From: Mesorhizobium jarvisii
Lineage (GTDB): Bacteria > Pseudomonadota > Alphaproteobacteria > Rhizobiales > Rhizobiaceae
Direction: 5' to 3'
Length of the DNA stretch: 64,000 bases
Assembly (NCBI RefSeq): GCF_003601985.1
Contig: NZ_QZXA01000012.1
Location: 1-64,000, forward strand
The position numbers were made by a program, and so were the translations under genes. Of this stretch, positions 28,996 to 37,360 are shown one piece after another; positions within the stretch are counted from its first letter, which is position 1; the number at the start of each line of letters is the position of its first letter. Below the pieces are notes generated by a model, which had not been told where the DNA came from, ran no database searches, and worked only from the letters and a program-made list of their open reading frames with translations.

Positions 28996-29994
28996 TCAGC
29001 TTCCGCCCATAGAAATTGGGCGTTGCGGTAAGTTCGTACCCTGAATACCCATGCCGGTACGATAGGCGACCGATCTCACGACAAAGACGGAAACTCCCGC
29101 GACGGCTGCCCCGGCAATCAGGTCGACCAGGTGATGTCCACCTTCCGGCATCGTGCTGACGATCATGGTGATTTCCAAGAGCACCACCGGCCAAAAGACG
29201 ACCCGGAAGTATCGCATCGAATACGCGATCAGAACGCCAAGGCTCGTGTGGAAAGACGGGAATGTGACGAGCGGTTGGGCCTCACTCAAAAGCAGGGCGA
29301 ACGGTTCGCCGGATCGCAACTTCAGCAAAGTCTCGTGATGCCACATCCCGGCATGAGCGGTGAAATTGCTGAACGTGGCGGTCGATGGCTTGAAGAATGC
29401 ATAGGCACCAGCAGCCGGGACCATCGCCACAACGACGCCCACGATCGTCAAACAGACCGCGCTGACGAGATAGTATTCAAGCAGTCGATCCAGCCGATGC
29501 ATGGACGCGTGAACCACCGCGACAACTATCATCTGCAAACCGATCGAATGATACGCCGCCACAAGTACAGCACTGGCAGTCGGGCTGCGATTGGTCAGTT
29601 CCAAGAAGGCAAGCCAGTCGAAACCGAGCGTTCTGTCAAGAGCCGCCAGGTCTCCATCAAGCAATGGCCTGTTGTTGGCCGAAGCGAGGCAAATGAAGAC
29701 CCCGACAGCAAGCCCGAACGGGATCGCGAGAGCACACAAATGCAGCAATGTCTGTCCTGTGCCGACCAAAGTTCGGATCAATCGAGCAGGACGAGACTCG
29801 TCGCCCCGGATGCGGTGGGCGACCAGTGCGACAACTCCATATAAAACAACGACAAGACCTGTTACCTTCGCGACGATCCAGCTGTTTGAAGGATCAAGAT
29901 AGACGCTCGAATAAGGCAGCCAAACGCACACGGCTGCTGCAACAAGTGCTGTCAAACCCAATGATAAAAAAACTAACCGCCGAACTTCCCCCAT
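28996..29994 (-). CDS. PAP2-superfamily membrane phosphatase/phosphotransferase
   Basis: Polytopic protein of 332 residues with about 8 hydrophobic segments. The PAP2 active-site motifs are near the C-terminus: VTFPSFHTSLGVLIAYSM (S-x-H) and MPEGGHHLVDLIAG (second catalytic His with Asp). The layout, with a large N-terminal membrane part before the PAP2 core, resembles inositol-phosphoceramide-synthase-like relatives, so lipid head-group transfer or phosphatase activity is inferred. It lies in a lower-GC cluster of membrane enzymes, directly next to decayed copies of two of its neighbours. Confidence 0.85.
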   Translation of the reverse strand: MGEVRRLVFLSLGLTALVAAAVCVWLPYSSVYLDPSNSWIVAKVTGLVVVLYGVVALVAHRIRGDESRPARLIRTLVGTGQTLLHLCALAIPFGLAVGVFICLASANNRPLLDGDLAALDRTLGFDWLAFLELTNRSPTASAVLVAAYHSIGLQMIVVAVVHASMHRLDRLLEYYLVSAVCLTIVGVVVAMVPAAGAYAFFKPSTATFSNFTAHAGMWHHETLLKLRSGEPFALLLSEAQPLVTFPSFHTSLGVLIAYSMRYFRVVFWPVVLLEITMIVSTMPEGGHHLVDLIAGAAVAGVSVFVVRSVAYRTGMGIQGTNLPQRPISMGGS

Positions 29995-30120
29995 TTCAAT
30001 AATAAACCATGTCGTCGGCGCTCCGGCAAGAAGACGGGTTTCGGACGGTTAATTTGCACTGTCACGCCCTCGCGAGGTGTCGGGAGAACGTTGCAACATC
30101 AATGGCGGACGCCAATGGCC

Positions 30121-30840
30121 TCAGCGGGGCGGTACCTGCATCGTTTTTGGAGACGGGGGCGCATTTCGCCACCTCCAAGATAACGACAAGAATGGAATTA
30201 GCATGGGGGTCCTTCGACTGTACGCATCGTATTCGGAGAACGCCGCCCGCAAGACCTTCTCCTCGTTGATCAGACGTCGATATTGGAACGCGAGAGCGGT
30301 CGCGCCGATTGCGATCGTCATCCATGTTGGATTACGCAGGACAACGCCGAGAAGTACGATTGCTTCGCAGGCATAGAGCGGGTGCCGCACAATCTGGTAG
30401 GGGCCCGCCGTAACGAGCCGTCTGGCCTGCGCAGTGATGCTAAACGATCTGCCGAGCCACCACAGGCACCAGATGCAAAGTCCAAAACCCACGATGGTAA
30501 CGAGGTCCGCAACGATCTGAAGCTGTGGAGGCGTCTGTAGGCGAGGGACAGCAATCAAAGTTACAGTGGCGAAGCACCCGATCAGTGCAGAAACCCGGGG
30601 TTCAATTCCCCGCGCCGTTTTCAACGGCGGCAGACGCGTAACTGTCGTCGCAACAATAAGCACGAGGAAACCGAGAGCGGCAACGTCTGCTATCCCGTCG
30701 ATAATCCGCGGAATTGTCCATTCTGCGTAGCGAAGAGCTCTGACCAGAGTTCCGGCCTTCAAGGTCGCGCAGATCGTGAAGTAGAGTATCATCGTTGCGC
30801 GCCCGATGAAATCACGCGTCGTTGGTGGCGGGAGCTTCAT
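30121..30840 (-). CDS. isoprenylcysteine carboxyl methyltransferase-family membrane protein
   Basis: Membrane protein of 239 residues with about 5-6 hydrophobic segments. The C-terminal ICMT/PEMT-type S-adenosylmethionine motif is clear: LVTAGPYQIVRHPLYACEAI, then FQYRRLINEEKVLRAAFSEYDAYSRRTPML. Bacterial members methylate lipids or unknown small substrates rather than prenylated proteins. Its start overlaps the desaturase-like gene by 29 bp, indicating an operon. A frameshifted second copy sits on the far side of the PAP2 gene. Confidence 0.85.
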   Translation of the reverse strand: MKLPPPTTRDFIGRATMILYFTICATLKAGTLVRALRYAEWTIPRIIDGIADVAALGFLVLIVATTVTRLPPLKTARGIEPRVSALIGCFATVTLIAVPRLQTPPQLQIVADLVTIVGFGLCIWCLWWLGRSFSITAQARRLVTAGPYQIVRHPLYACEAIVLLGVVLRNPTWMTIAIGATALAFQYRRLINEEKVLRAAFSEYDAYSRRTPMLIPFLSLSWRWRNAPPSPKTMQVPPR

Positions 30841-31609
30841 TGGTTTTACCCTTCGGGATCAATGGGTACGCGAGTTGCTCGACATAAGTTGGCGGAATGG
30901 GACTATCGACGCCATAGCGCTCAGGCACTGCTTTGCCAGGGAGGTACATCGTTCCAAAGAGTATATCGATGAATGAAAGCTGGCCGGCGAAATTCTTGTC
31001 GTACGCCGCGCGCTCATGAGCGTGATGCCAGTGGTGGAATTGTGGTGAAGCGATCAGCCACCGAAGCGGGCCGACGTTCAGCCTGATGTTGGCGTGCAAC
31101 AACAACCCGTGGGCGTGAAAAATGAACCCGAACAGAGCTATCGCAGGGCTGCTGAAACCCAGCAAGAACACGGGCACGAAAGACGCACTCTTCGTCAAAA
31201 CCTGGTCAACAGGGTGAACCCTGTGCGCTGCCAGCCAGTCAAGTTCTTCGATGCTGTGATGGACTGCATGGAAGCGCCACAGAAACGGAACGGCGTGAAA
31301 GGCGCGGTGCGCCGCGTAAAAGCCAAAGTCCGCAATGACGATGATCTCTATCACCTGGAGCCAAACCGGCTGTGACGACACGGTGCTACCGACATAGCTC
31401 GGCACCACCGTTCCCACAGTACTTGTTGCCAGCGTAACAACCGCGACCAGACCAAGCGTTATCGGAATACCGTTGAACAGCGCATAAATCAGGTCGTTGA
31501 AAAATGCTTTCCGCAGTATCTTCTGATTTGGTCGCAATGCGAATAGGTATTCGATCGGAACGAATATCAGAACCGCAATCAGAAGCGCTTTGAGGTTGAA
31601 AGGATCCAT
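30812..31609 (-). CDS. sterol desaturase/fatty acid hydroxylase-family protein
   Basis: Integral membrane di-iron oxygenase-type protein of about 265 residues. The histidine boxes are intact: HRAFH (H-x3-H), FHAVHHS (H-x2-HH), then HANIRLN and FHHWHHAHE. Four hydrophobic segments flank them. Members hydroxylate or desaturate lipids, including ornithine lipids, sterols and carotenoids. It is first in an operon with the methyltransferase-like gene. ATG at 31609 is preferred; an in-frame TTG lies at 31639, with no strong ribosome binding site for either. Confidence 0.88.
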   Translation of the reverse strand: MDPFNLKALLIAVLIFVPIEYLFALRPNQKILRKAFFNDLIYALFNGIPITLGLVAVVTLATSTVGTVVPSYVGSTVSSQPVWLQVIEIIVIADFGFYAAHRAFHAVPFLWRFHAVHHSIEELDWLAAHRVHPVDQVLTKSASFVPVFLLGFSSPAIALFGFIFHAHGLLLHANIRLNVGPLRWLIASPQFHHWHHAHERAAYDKNFAGQLSFIDILFGTMYLPGKAVPERYGVDSPIPPTYVEQLAYPLIPKGKTNEAPATNDA

Positions 31610-31740
31610 ATGGCGCCCCGCCGACGACAACCAATCCAATCACTTCGCCGGTTTCAGCGCAAGTTAATGGTTTCTAATAGGTTAATGCGGGCGCCCGCCC
31701 ACACCCCTAGAGCACCAGAGGGCCAAAGCGGAACTGCGCA

Positions 31741-31757
31741 AGACGCCTGCGGCGTCT
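31741..31757. terminator. hairpin downstream of cpaA
   Basis: AGACGCC and GGCGTCT form a perfect 7-bp stem with a 3-nt loop, between the end of the leftward pilus operon and the start of the desaturase-like gene. No U-tract follows on either strand, so a terminator function is only a possibility. Confidence 0.35.
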
Positions 31758-31802
31758 ATGGTCGAAGCACTCCGATCCCAAGTGATTTTGCGGCGCTGCG
31801 AG

Positions 31803-32327
31803 TCAAACAGATAGGCCGCCGAGAACTATCAAGTTAGTATAGATCTGAAATGCTAGCGTGCAGATCGACGCGAGCGAGATCGGCACGCCAAACGGCACAA
31901 CGCCCTTACGATCAAGATGCTGAACGTAAAGGCGGAAGGCGCTTTGGGGCAACATCAACGGATTTCTCACGATCAACGCCGTGGCGAGGGCGAAAACCAG
32001 CAGCAGCAGGGAAAACAAGACGAGATCGGTGCCGCCGATCAGGAGCGGCGTGACCGCCATCAGCTTGACATCGCCGGCCCCGACCCTGCGCAAGGCCCAG
32101 AACGGGAATAGCGCAAGAAACAGCACTAGGCCGGCTAGCGCGCTCAGGCCCATGTCCCACCACGATCCGGTCTGAACTGATGCAAGTTGCAGCGATCCAA
32201 GCGCGAGGCACAAAAGCAACAGCACGTCGCGGTTGCGTATTTTCTGGGTGGTGAAGTCGCGCCAGGCAATCCCCGCCAGCAGCAGGATGGCGATCGCCTT
32301 CAGCAGCAGCGACGCGACGAGCAACAT
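31803..32327 (-). CDS. cpaA: prepilin peptidase CpaA/TadV
   Basis: Inner-membrane aspartyl protease that cleaves Flp prepilins and pseudopilins. The 174-residue product has about 5-6 hydrophobic segments and the two catalytic aspartates of type IV prepilin peptidases: the first in AWRDFTTQKIRN, the second in RVGAGDVKLMAV (G-x-G-D motif). It lacks the N-terminal methylase domain, as usual for the TadV group. Last gene of the leftward operon. Confidence 0.93.
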   Translation of the reverse strand: MLLVASLLLKAIAILLLAGIAWRDFTTQKIRNRDVLLLLCLALGSLQLASVQTGSWWDMGLSALAGLVLFLALFPFWALRRVGAGDVKLMAVTPLLIGGTDLVLFSLLLLVFALATALIVRNPLMLPQSAFRLYVQHLDRKGVVPFGVPISLASICTLAFQIYTNLIVLGGLSV

Positions 32328-32336
32328 GCAGGCGCT

Positions 32337-32876
32337 CTAGCGCTCGATATTCTGCACGCTGGAGGCCAGGAGCTTCAGATTGTTGGCTATGGTCGGATCG
32401 TTGGGCGCCAGCTCATAGGCCTTTAGGAAATTACTGCGCGCGTCTTGCAGCTTGCCGCGCAGCAGATATGAATAGCCGACATTGTTGTAATATTCCGGCG
32501 TCGCGCCAACCAGCTTGAAGGCTCGGGCGTAGGCGCGGTCGGCGAGGTCGAAGCGGTGGATCCGGTCGCAGGAAGCGGCCAGGCCCATCCAGGCGCCACC
32601 GTCATTCGGTGCCAATTGCGTCGCCTTGAAGAACAAGGCCCCCGAATTGCCGTAATTTTCGGCGCGGAACTGGTTCTTGGCCTCGGCGACAGCCTGGTCC
32701 GAAGCATAATATTCGACATTGCCGACTGTCTTCAGTCCGTCGAATGCGTCGCCAAAAGACGTCACATCGCCCTTGGAGGGTTCGTTCGTGCGAACGACAC
32801 CGTCGACGGGGTCAGTTTGGCAGCCCGTAAGCACCATGATCAACAGGCAGGCTGTGGCAGCAATCAGCTGTTTCAT
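32337..32876 (-). CDS. tadD: TPR lipoprotein TadD
   Basis: Periplasmic pilotin-like lipoprotein of the Tad pilus, thought to help assemble the outer-membrane secretin. A lipobox VLTGC places the modified cysteine at C19. Three tetratricopeptide-like repeats follow (AWMGLAASCDRIHRFDLADR, YYNNVGYSYLLRGKLQDAR, then a partial repeat). The start at 32876 gives a normal lipoprotein signal, and GGGGAAA lies 4 nt upstream; the longer frame to 32915 would spoil it. Confidence 0.9.
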   Translation of the reverse strand: MKQLIAATACLLIMVLTGCQTDPVDGVVRTNEPSKGDVTSFGDAFDGLKTVGNVEYYASDQAVAEAKNQFRAENYGNSGALFFKATQLAPNDGGAWMGLAASCDRIHRFDLADRAYARAFKLVGATPEYYNNVGYSYLLRGKLQDARSNFLKAYELAPNDPTIANNLKLLASSVQNIER

Positions 32877-32928
32877 ACATTTCCCCAAGAGTCCCCCGAC
32901 CCATATTAGGACCAAAGCATATGCGCAA

Positions 32929-33879
32929 CTAGAAGAAAATGCCTTTCATGCGGATGACCACCGGTAACATGATCACCATCATCACGACAGGGAAGATGCA
33001 AAGGCCCAATGGAATCATCATCTTGACCGGCAAAGCGTTGGCGCGCTCCTCAGCACGGAGGATCCGCTGTGTGCGCATCTCGTCACTATAAACACGCAGG
33101 GCTTCCGTCAGGCTGGTCCCTAGTTCTTCAGATTGCCGAAACAAAACCGCCAAGGCCCGCGCCTCCTCGAGGCCGATGCGGTCGGCAAGATCACGCAGCG
33201 CTTCACGCAGCGGTTTGCCGGCTCGCAGTTGCAGATTCATGATCGAAAGCTGGATACCGAGCCATTTATGGGTGCCGGCCAGTTCAGCGCCGACGCGCTC
33301 AACCGCTGCCTCCAGGCTCATGCCGGCGTCGGCGCAGGTGATCATCATATCCATGAAGTCCGGAAAGGCGCGACGATAAATCTGCTTTTGGCCATTCTCG
33401 AATCGGTCGAGCGCTATGCTCGGAATGACGATGCAGCCAAGTCCTAATAGGGCCGAACCGGCAAAGGCCACGACGCCTGGCAATTGATGAGGCAATACGC
33501 GAGAAAGAAGCGCGTATGTCACCAAGAATCCGACACACACGGCGGCAAGGCGAGAAAATGTGTAAATGATCGGGGCGCTAGATTGATAGAATCCGGCCCG
33601 GAACAACTTGGCTTCAAGCGCGTTTGGCTCGCCGCGTTCCTTCTCCACAGCGCGAAAATAGGCATCGACAGGCCGCTGCGCCGAAATCTTAGTGAGTTCC
33701 TGCCGCGCGCCGAGCGATCGCCGATTGCTGATACCCTCGGATAAAAGGCTTTGCGCAACCATTCTTCTGGTTTGGAGAGCCGGCATCAAAACCAACGCGG
33801 CCACCATGAAAAGTGCAGCCGCCGCCAGAAAGACCGCAAGCGAGAGCAGAAGGGCCGGGTTTCCAATATTGGTGAACAA
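32929..33879 (-). CDS. tadC: Tad pilus inner-membrane platform protein TadC
   Basis: Polytopic type II secretion F-domain protein (316 residues) that forms the assembly platform with TadB. Membrane segments occur near both ends and in the middle. The GspF-like helical domain has FPDFMDMMITCADAGMSLEAA and GKPLREALRDLADRIGLEEARALAV, matching the TadC pattern. It is 10 bp downstream of tadB in the same operon. Confidence 0.93.
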   Translation of the reverse strand: MFTNIGNPALLLSLAVFLAAAALFMVAALVLMPALQTRRMVAQSLLSEGISNRRSLGARQELTKISAQRPVDAYFRAVEKERGEPNALEAKLFRAGFYQSSAPIIYTFSRLAAVCVGFLVTYALLSRVLPHQLPGVVAFAGSALLGLGCIVIPSIALDRFENGQKQIYRRAFPDFMDMMITCADAGMSLEAAVERVGAELAGTHKWLGIQLSIMNLQLRAGKPLREALRDLADRIGLEEARALAVLFRQSEELGTSLTEALRVYSDEMRTQRILRAEERANALPVKMMIPLGLCIFPVVMMVIMLPVVIRMKGIFF

Positions 33880-33889
33880 GTCCGCTCCC

Positions 33890-34861
33890 TCAGAAATCGA
33901 AATTGACCATCCGGTACATGATAAAGTCCCCCAGCAGCGCCCAGAGACCGAAGATCAGAAACACCGGAAAAATCAGTGGGCTTCCCCATACATCTCCATA
34001 GTAGCTCGGGGCGAGAGCCGCGAGGATGCCGAGCATCAGAACCGGAAACAGGGAAATGATCCAAGCAGACATGCGTCCCTCGGCGGAAAGGGCCTTTATC
34101 TTCATCCGGAGCGTCCGCCGCCCGCGCAACACGGAGGCGAGATTCGACAAGATTTCCGTGAGGTTACCACCGGTTTTGGCCTGGATTGAGAGAGCCACCG
34201 ACAGAAGGTGAAGCCCTTCAAAGCCGACCCTTTCCGAAAGCTTTCGCACCGCTTGCTCTAAGCTCAGGCCGAAGGTTATTTCGTCTGACACGATACCGAA
34301 TTCGGTCCCGAGTGGGTCGGGCATCTCGCGCGCGACAAGACCAATGGCGACGGTGGTTGGGTGGCCGGCACGCAGCGACCGAACAATCATATCGAGCGCG
34401 TCGGGAAGCTGTGACGCGAATTTCTGAATTCGCTTATTCCGGGCACGTCGCAGAACGAGAAGTGGCAAAGCGAACCCGACAAATAGGAAAGCTACGGTCG
34501 CGACGACAACTGAGAAGCCCAGAAGCAATAGCAGCAACAATGCTAACACCAAGCCAGCGAGCAGGAACATCGACGCAAATGCGAGCGGATTGCCCGTGAT
34601 ACCTGATTGCGTGTAAAGCCGATTCAGCGCAACCGCGCCGAAAAGGTAGTCGCCAGATGCGGTCAGGCCGCGTTCCTGTAACAGTCCTTGCAAACTCTGT
34701 TCCGCCGGCGATTCCTCTCCCAGTCGCTCGAGACGCCGATTGATTGCGCCTGCACGCGCCCGCCGCCCCGCAAAGGACAGATAGAAGGACTCGGCGGCGA
34801 GAATGACCGACGCCGCCGCCAACACATAGATGAAGTAGAGTAGGGTCTGACCGGTCGGCAT
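33890..34861 (-). CDS. tadB: Tad pilus inner-membrane platform protein TadB
   Basis: Second F-domain platform protein (323 residues), with an N-terminal membrane helix, a central hydrophobic hairpin and two C-terminal helices. The core FASQLPDALDMIVRSLRAGHPTTVAI and KTGGNLTEILSNLASVLR are characteristic of TadB. Its start overlaps the final base of cpaF, implying coupled translation with the ATPase. Confidence 0.93.
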   Translation of the reverse strand: MPTGQTLLYFIYVLAAASVILAAESFYLSFAGRRARAGAINRRLERLGEESPAEQSLQGLLQERGLTASGDYLFGAVALNRLYTQSGITGNPLAFASMFLLAGLVLALLLLLLLGFSVVVATVAFLFVGFALPLLVLRRARNKRIQKFASQLPDALDMIVRSLRAGHPTTVAIGLVAREMPDPLGTEFGIVSDEITFGLSLEQAVRKLSERVGFEGLHLLSVALSIQAKTGGNLTEILSNLASVLRGRRTLRMKIKALSAEGRMSAWIISLFPVLMLGILAALAPSYYGDVWGSPLIFPVFLIFGLWALLGDFIMYRMVNFDF

Positions 34862-36246
34862 CAGAGTGGTACCTGCGGATTGAACGCATCTTTTGCGAAA
34901 TGGTACCCCATCGCCGCGGCTTCAGTCGCAAAACGCGGCCGTACACCGGTGGCGCGAAATTCACCGACAATCGCGCCATCGGCGCGGACGTCGCGGCGAA
35001 CGAAGTGATAGATTTCCTGAAGCTGGACGACATTGCCTTCCATGCCGGTCAGTTCCGATATGGAAGTGACGCGCCTGCCGCCGTCCGAGAGCCTTTGTGT
35101 CTGTACGATGATATCGATGGCCGAGGCGATTTGCGCACGGATGGAATCATTGGTCATTGGCATGCCGGCCATGCCGACCATCTGTTCGAGCCGCGAGATC
35201 GCATCGCGCGGCGTGTTGGCGTGGATGGTGGTCATCGAGCCTTCATGGCCGGTGTTCATCGCCTGCAGCATGTCGAAGGCCTCCTCGCCGCGCACCTCGC
35301 CGACGATGATGCGGTCCGGCCGCATGCGCAATGCATTCTTGAGCAATTCGCGTTGACGAACCTCGCCCTTGCCCTCGACATTGGGCGGGCGCGTCTCCAG
35401 CCGGCCGACATGCGGTTGCTGCAACTGTAGCTCCGCCGCATCCTCGATGGTGATCAGGCGTTCCCTCGACGGGATGTAGCTCGACAACGCGTTGAGCAAG
35501 GTGGTCTTGCCGCTGCCGGTGCCGCCGGAAACCAGGATCGATTTGCGCGACTGTACCGCGATGCGCAGCAGATCGACCATCGGCTGCCGGATCGAGTTGA
35601 ACGCCATCAGACGCTCTAGAGAATAAGGGTTCTTGGAAAATTTACGGATGGAGACCAGCGGGCCGTCCACCGAGATCGGCCGCACCGCGATGTTAACGCG
35701 TGAGCCGTCTGCCAGCCGGGCATCGACCATCGGTGCTGATTCGTCGACACGCCGGCCGATCGCCGAGACGATCTTGTTGATGACGCGCAACAGATGCGCC
35801 TCGTCGCGGAAGCGAATCGCGGTTTCCTCGATCACGCCATATCGCTCGATGAAGACACGCTTGTGGGTGTTGATCAGAATGTCGGCAATCGAATCGTCTT
35901 TCAACAATGGCTCGATCGGCCCCAGGCCAAGCATTTCGTCGGCCGTGTCGCTGGTCAATTGATCGAGTTCGCGCGCGTTCAGCGGAAGGTTACGACCACG
36001 CACGAACTCGCGCACGATGGGGCGGATTTCGTTGAGGATCTCGTCCTTCGACGCAGTTTCGAGCGACGCGAGATTGAACCGGTCAATCAGATGTCGATGC
36101 AGATCGACTTTCAGCGCCAGGAACTCGTCGCCATGCGGTTCGAGATCCGCGACAGGCGGGGCGCCGCTGGCAACTTGGAGGACCGCCACTGACTCCTGCT
36201 TTGGCTCGATCCGCGTCTCGCCACCCTTGATGAACCGCCCCAGCAT
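34861..36246 (-). CDS. cpaF: Tad pilus assembly ATPase CpaF/TadA
   Basis: Cytosolic hexameric secretion ATPase (461 residues) that powers Flp pilus assembly. Visible motifs are Walker A GGTGSGKTTLLNAL, the Asp box ERLITIEDAAELQL, Walker B RPDRIIVGEVRGEEAFDMLQA and the His box HEGSMTTIHANTPRDAI. An N-terminal domain of about 100 residues precedes the core, as is normal. First gene of the leftward operon, divergent from the pilin genes across a long AT-rich region. Confidence 0.96.
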   Translation of the reverse strand: MLGRFIKGGETRIEPKQESVAVLQVASGAPPVADLEPHGDEFLALKVDLHRHLIDRFNLASLETASKDEILNEIRPIVREFVRGRNLPLNARELDQLTSDTADEMLGLGPIEPLLKDDSIADILINTHKRVFIERYGVIEETAIRFRDEAHLLRVINKIVSAIGRRVDESAPMVDARLADGSRVNIAVRPISVDGPLVSIRKFSKNPYSLERLMAFNSIRQPMVDLLRIAVQSRKSILVSGGTGSGKTTLLNALSSYIPSRERLITIEDAAELQLQQPHVGRLETRPPNVEGKGEVRQRELLKNALRMRPDRIIVGEVRGEEAFDMLQAMNTGHEGSMTTIHANTPRDAISRLEQMVGMAGMPMTNDSIRAQIASAIDIIVQTQRLSDGGRRVTSISELTGMEGNVVQLQEIYHFVRRDVRADGAIVGEFRATGVRPRFATEAAAMGYHFAKDAFNPQVPL

Positions 36247-36502
36247 AACCCCTTATACCCCTCCAGCGCATATTAGCGGAAACTAAACGTTAACCAAGCG
36301 CCGCACAAGCGCCGGGACGGCTCACGGCCAGGCAATACTTTCAACATAGTTAAGAAGCGGCGCTAGAAAATATCGTTTTTGTTTCCGGTCTCCACGCCGT
36401 CAATCATGAGTGGAGTACCAAGCCTCGGGGCGCCCGAGTCCCTTGCACGCCCAAACACCGATATCCATCCCATAATCGGCTATAACCCCTTAGATATAAA
36501 GG

Positions 36503-36515
36503 AATATGTCATATT
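36503..36515. promoter_or_regulatory. 13-bp palindrome, possible operator
   Basis: AATATG and CATATT form perfect arms around a single T in the AT-rich centre of the divergent pilus control region. Its symmetry and place suggest a dimeric regulator site, but an AT-rich context makes chance matches more likely. Confidence 0.35.
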
Positions 36516-36652
36516 GCTAAAATAGAGACAGCTTAATTAGCTTGGCGGCATAATTATGAACGAATGGTTAAGAGCGCTTGAAAAATCAGACGAATCAAGG
36601 TGTTGCTGAAATTTAGGGCCGGGCTCAACTCGACAGTTCATGTATTGGGAAG

Positions 36653-36667
36653 TTAAGGAACCGTTAA
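36653..36667 (+). promoter_or_regulatory. CtrA-like box upstream of the pilin genes
   Basis: TTAAGGAACCGTTAA gives both half sites of the CtrA consensus, TTAA-N7-TTAA, with exact 7-nt spacing; the usual final C is T here. It lies 120 bp before the first flp start. CtrA controls the pilin gene of Caulobacter, so cell-cycle control of this locus is a reasonable inference. Confidence 0.5.
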
Positions 36668-36787
36668 TCCCGTTTGACTCTGCAATTTCTCGGGACCTAG
36701 GATCGAGATGACGGGGGATGCTTGGGTATGGGGTTCATCCTTGGCTCTGTCTCGTCGGGTTCAAACCTCCAAAAGGGAGAAATTGAC

Positions 36788-36961
36788 ATGAAGAAGCTCA
36801 TGACGATGACCCGGCAGTTCCGCGACGACGAAAACGGCGCTGCTATGGTCGAATATACGATCTTGCTCGGTATCATCACCATTGCTGTGATCGCGTCGAT
36901 CATAACTGTCGGCGGATGGGTCGGCGCCCGGTGGGTGACGCTGGCGGCGGCGCTGCCGTGA
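36788..36961 (+). CDS. flp: Flp/Fap-type pilin, copy 1
   Basis: Major pilin subunit of the Tad pilus, 57 residues. A short positive leader (MKKLMTMTRQFRDDENG) ends at the prepilin cleavage site before AAMVEYTILLGIITIAVIA, with the Glu and Tyr that define Flp pilins. The ATG at 36788 has GGGAG 8 nt upstream; the open frame from 36722 is not used. A second copy follows 150 bp downstream. Confidence 0.95.
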   Translation: MKKLMTMTRQFRDDENGAAMVEYTILLGIITIAVIASIITVGGWVGARWVTLAAALP

Positions 36962-37111
36962 TCTGACTCCAATCGGTCCTATCGGCGCCGAGGACATTTT
37001 CGGCGTCGATCATTGGGTAAGGCAGTAAACTTGAAGAAGACGGGGGATGCTTGGGTATGATTTCATCCTCGGCTCGTCTCGTCGGGTTCGACTCCAAACG
37101 GAGAAATTGGC

Positions 37112-37285
37112 ATGAAAAAGCTCATGACGATGGCCCGGCAGTTCCGCGATGACGAAAACGGCGCTGCTATGGTCGAGTATACAATCCTGCTCGGCATCAT
37201 CACCATCGCGGTGATCGCATCGGTCATAACCGTCGGCGCATGGGTGGGCACCCAGTGGACATCGCTGGCGGCAACGTTGCCGTGA
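37112..37285 (+). CDS. flp: Flp/Fap-type pilin, copy 2
   Basis: A second 57-residue Flp pilin, nearly identical to copy 1 through MVEYTILLGIITIAVIAS but differing at the C-terminus (WVGTQWTSLAATLP against WVGARWVTLAAALP). The leader CGGAGAAATTGGC provides the ribosome binding site. It is followed by a strong stem-loop and then cpaB. The differing tail may change subunit packing or surface properties. Confidence 0.95.
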   Translation: MKKLMTMARQFRDDENGAAMVEYTILLGIITIAVIASVITVGAWVGTQWTSLAATLP

Positions 37286-37299
37286 TATCTTGAAACACG

Positions 37300-37328
37300 T
37301 CGACGCCGGGGAAGTTACCCGGCGTCGA
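37300..37328 (+). other. stem-loop between flp and cpaB
   Basis: TCGACGCCGGG (37300-37310) pairs perfectly with CCCGGCGTCGA (37318-37328) around a 7-nt loop GAAGTTA. The 11-bp GC-rich stem has no U-tract. It probably protects pilin mRNA from 3' decay or reduces read-through, giving more pilin than assembly protein. It lies about 30 nt before the cpaB start. Confidence 0.75.
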
Positions 37329-37360
37329 TGAACCAAAGCAAACGCGGGCGGGGCAACAAA

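Larger units (their letters stand above)
36247..36787. other. divergent control region between cpaF and the first pilin gene
   Basis: About 540 bp without a supported gene, much more AT-rich than its surroundings, especially 36480-36600. It must hold promoters for both pilus operons. It includes a 13-bp palindrome and a CtrA-type box, listed separately, and the leader duplicated before the second pilin. A short run TTTAGGGCCGGGC near 36612 is GC-rich and unexplained. No RNA gene could be recognised. Confidence 0.7.
36710..37285 (+). repeat. tandem duplication covering both flp genes and leaders
   Basis: Two direct copies, about 36710-36963 and 37039-37285, share the leader beginning GACGGGGGATGCTTGGGTAT, the segment around CTCGTCGGGTTC, the GAGAAATTG before the start codon and nearly the whole pilin coding sequence. 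The offset is about 325-329 bp. Differences are mostly third-position changes plus a few indels in the leader, so the duplication is not very recent. Confidence 0.88.
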
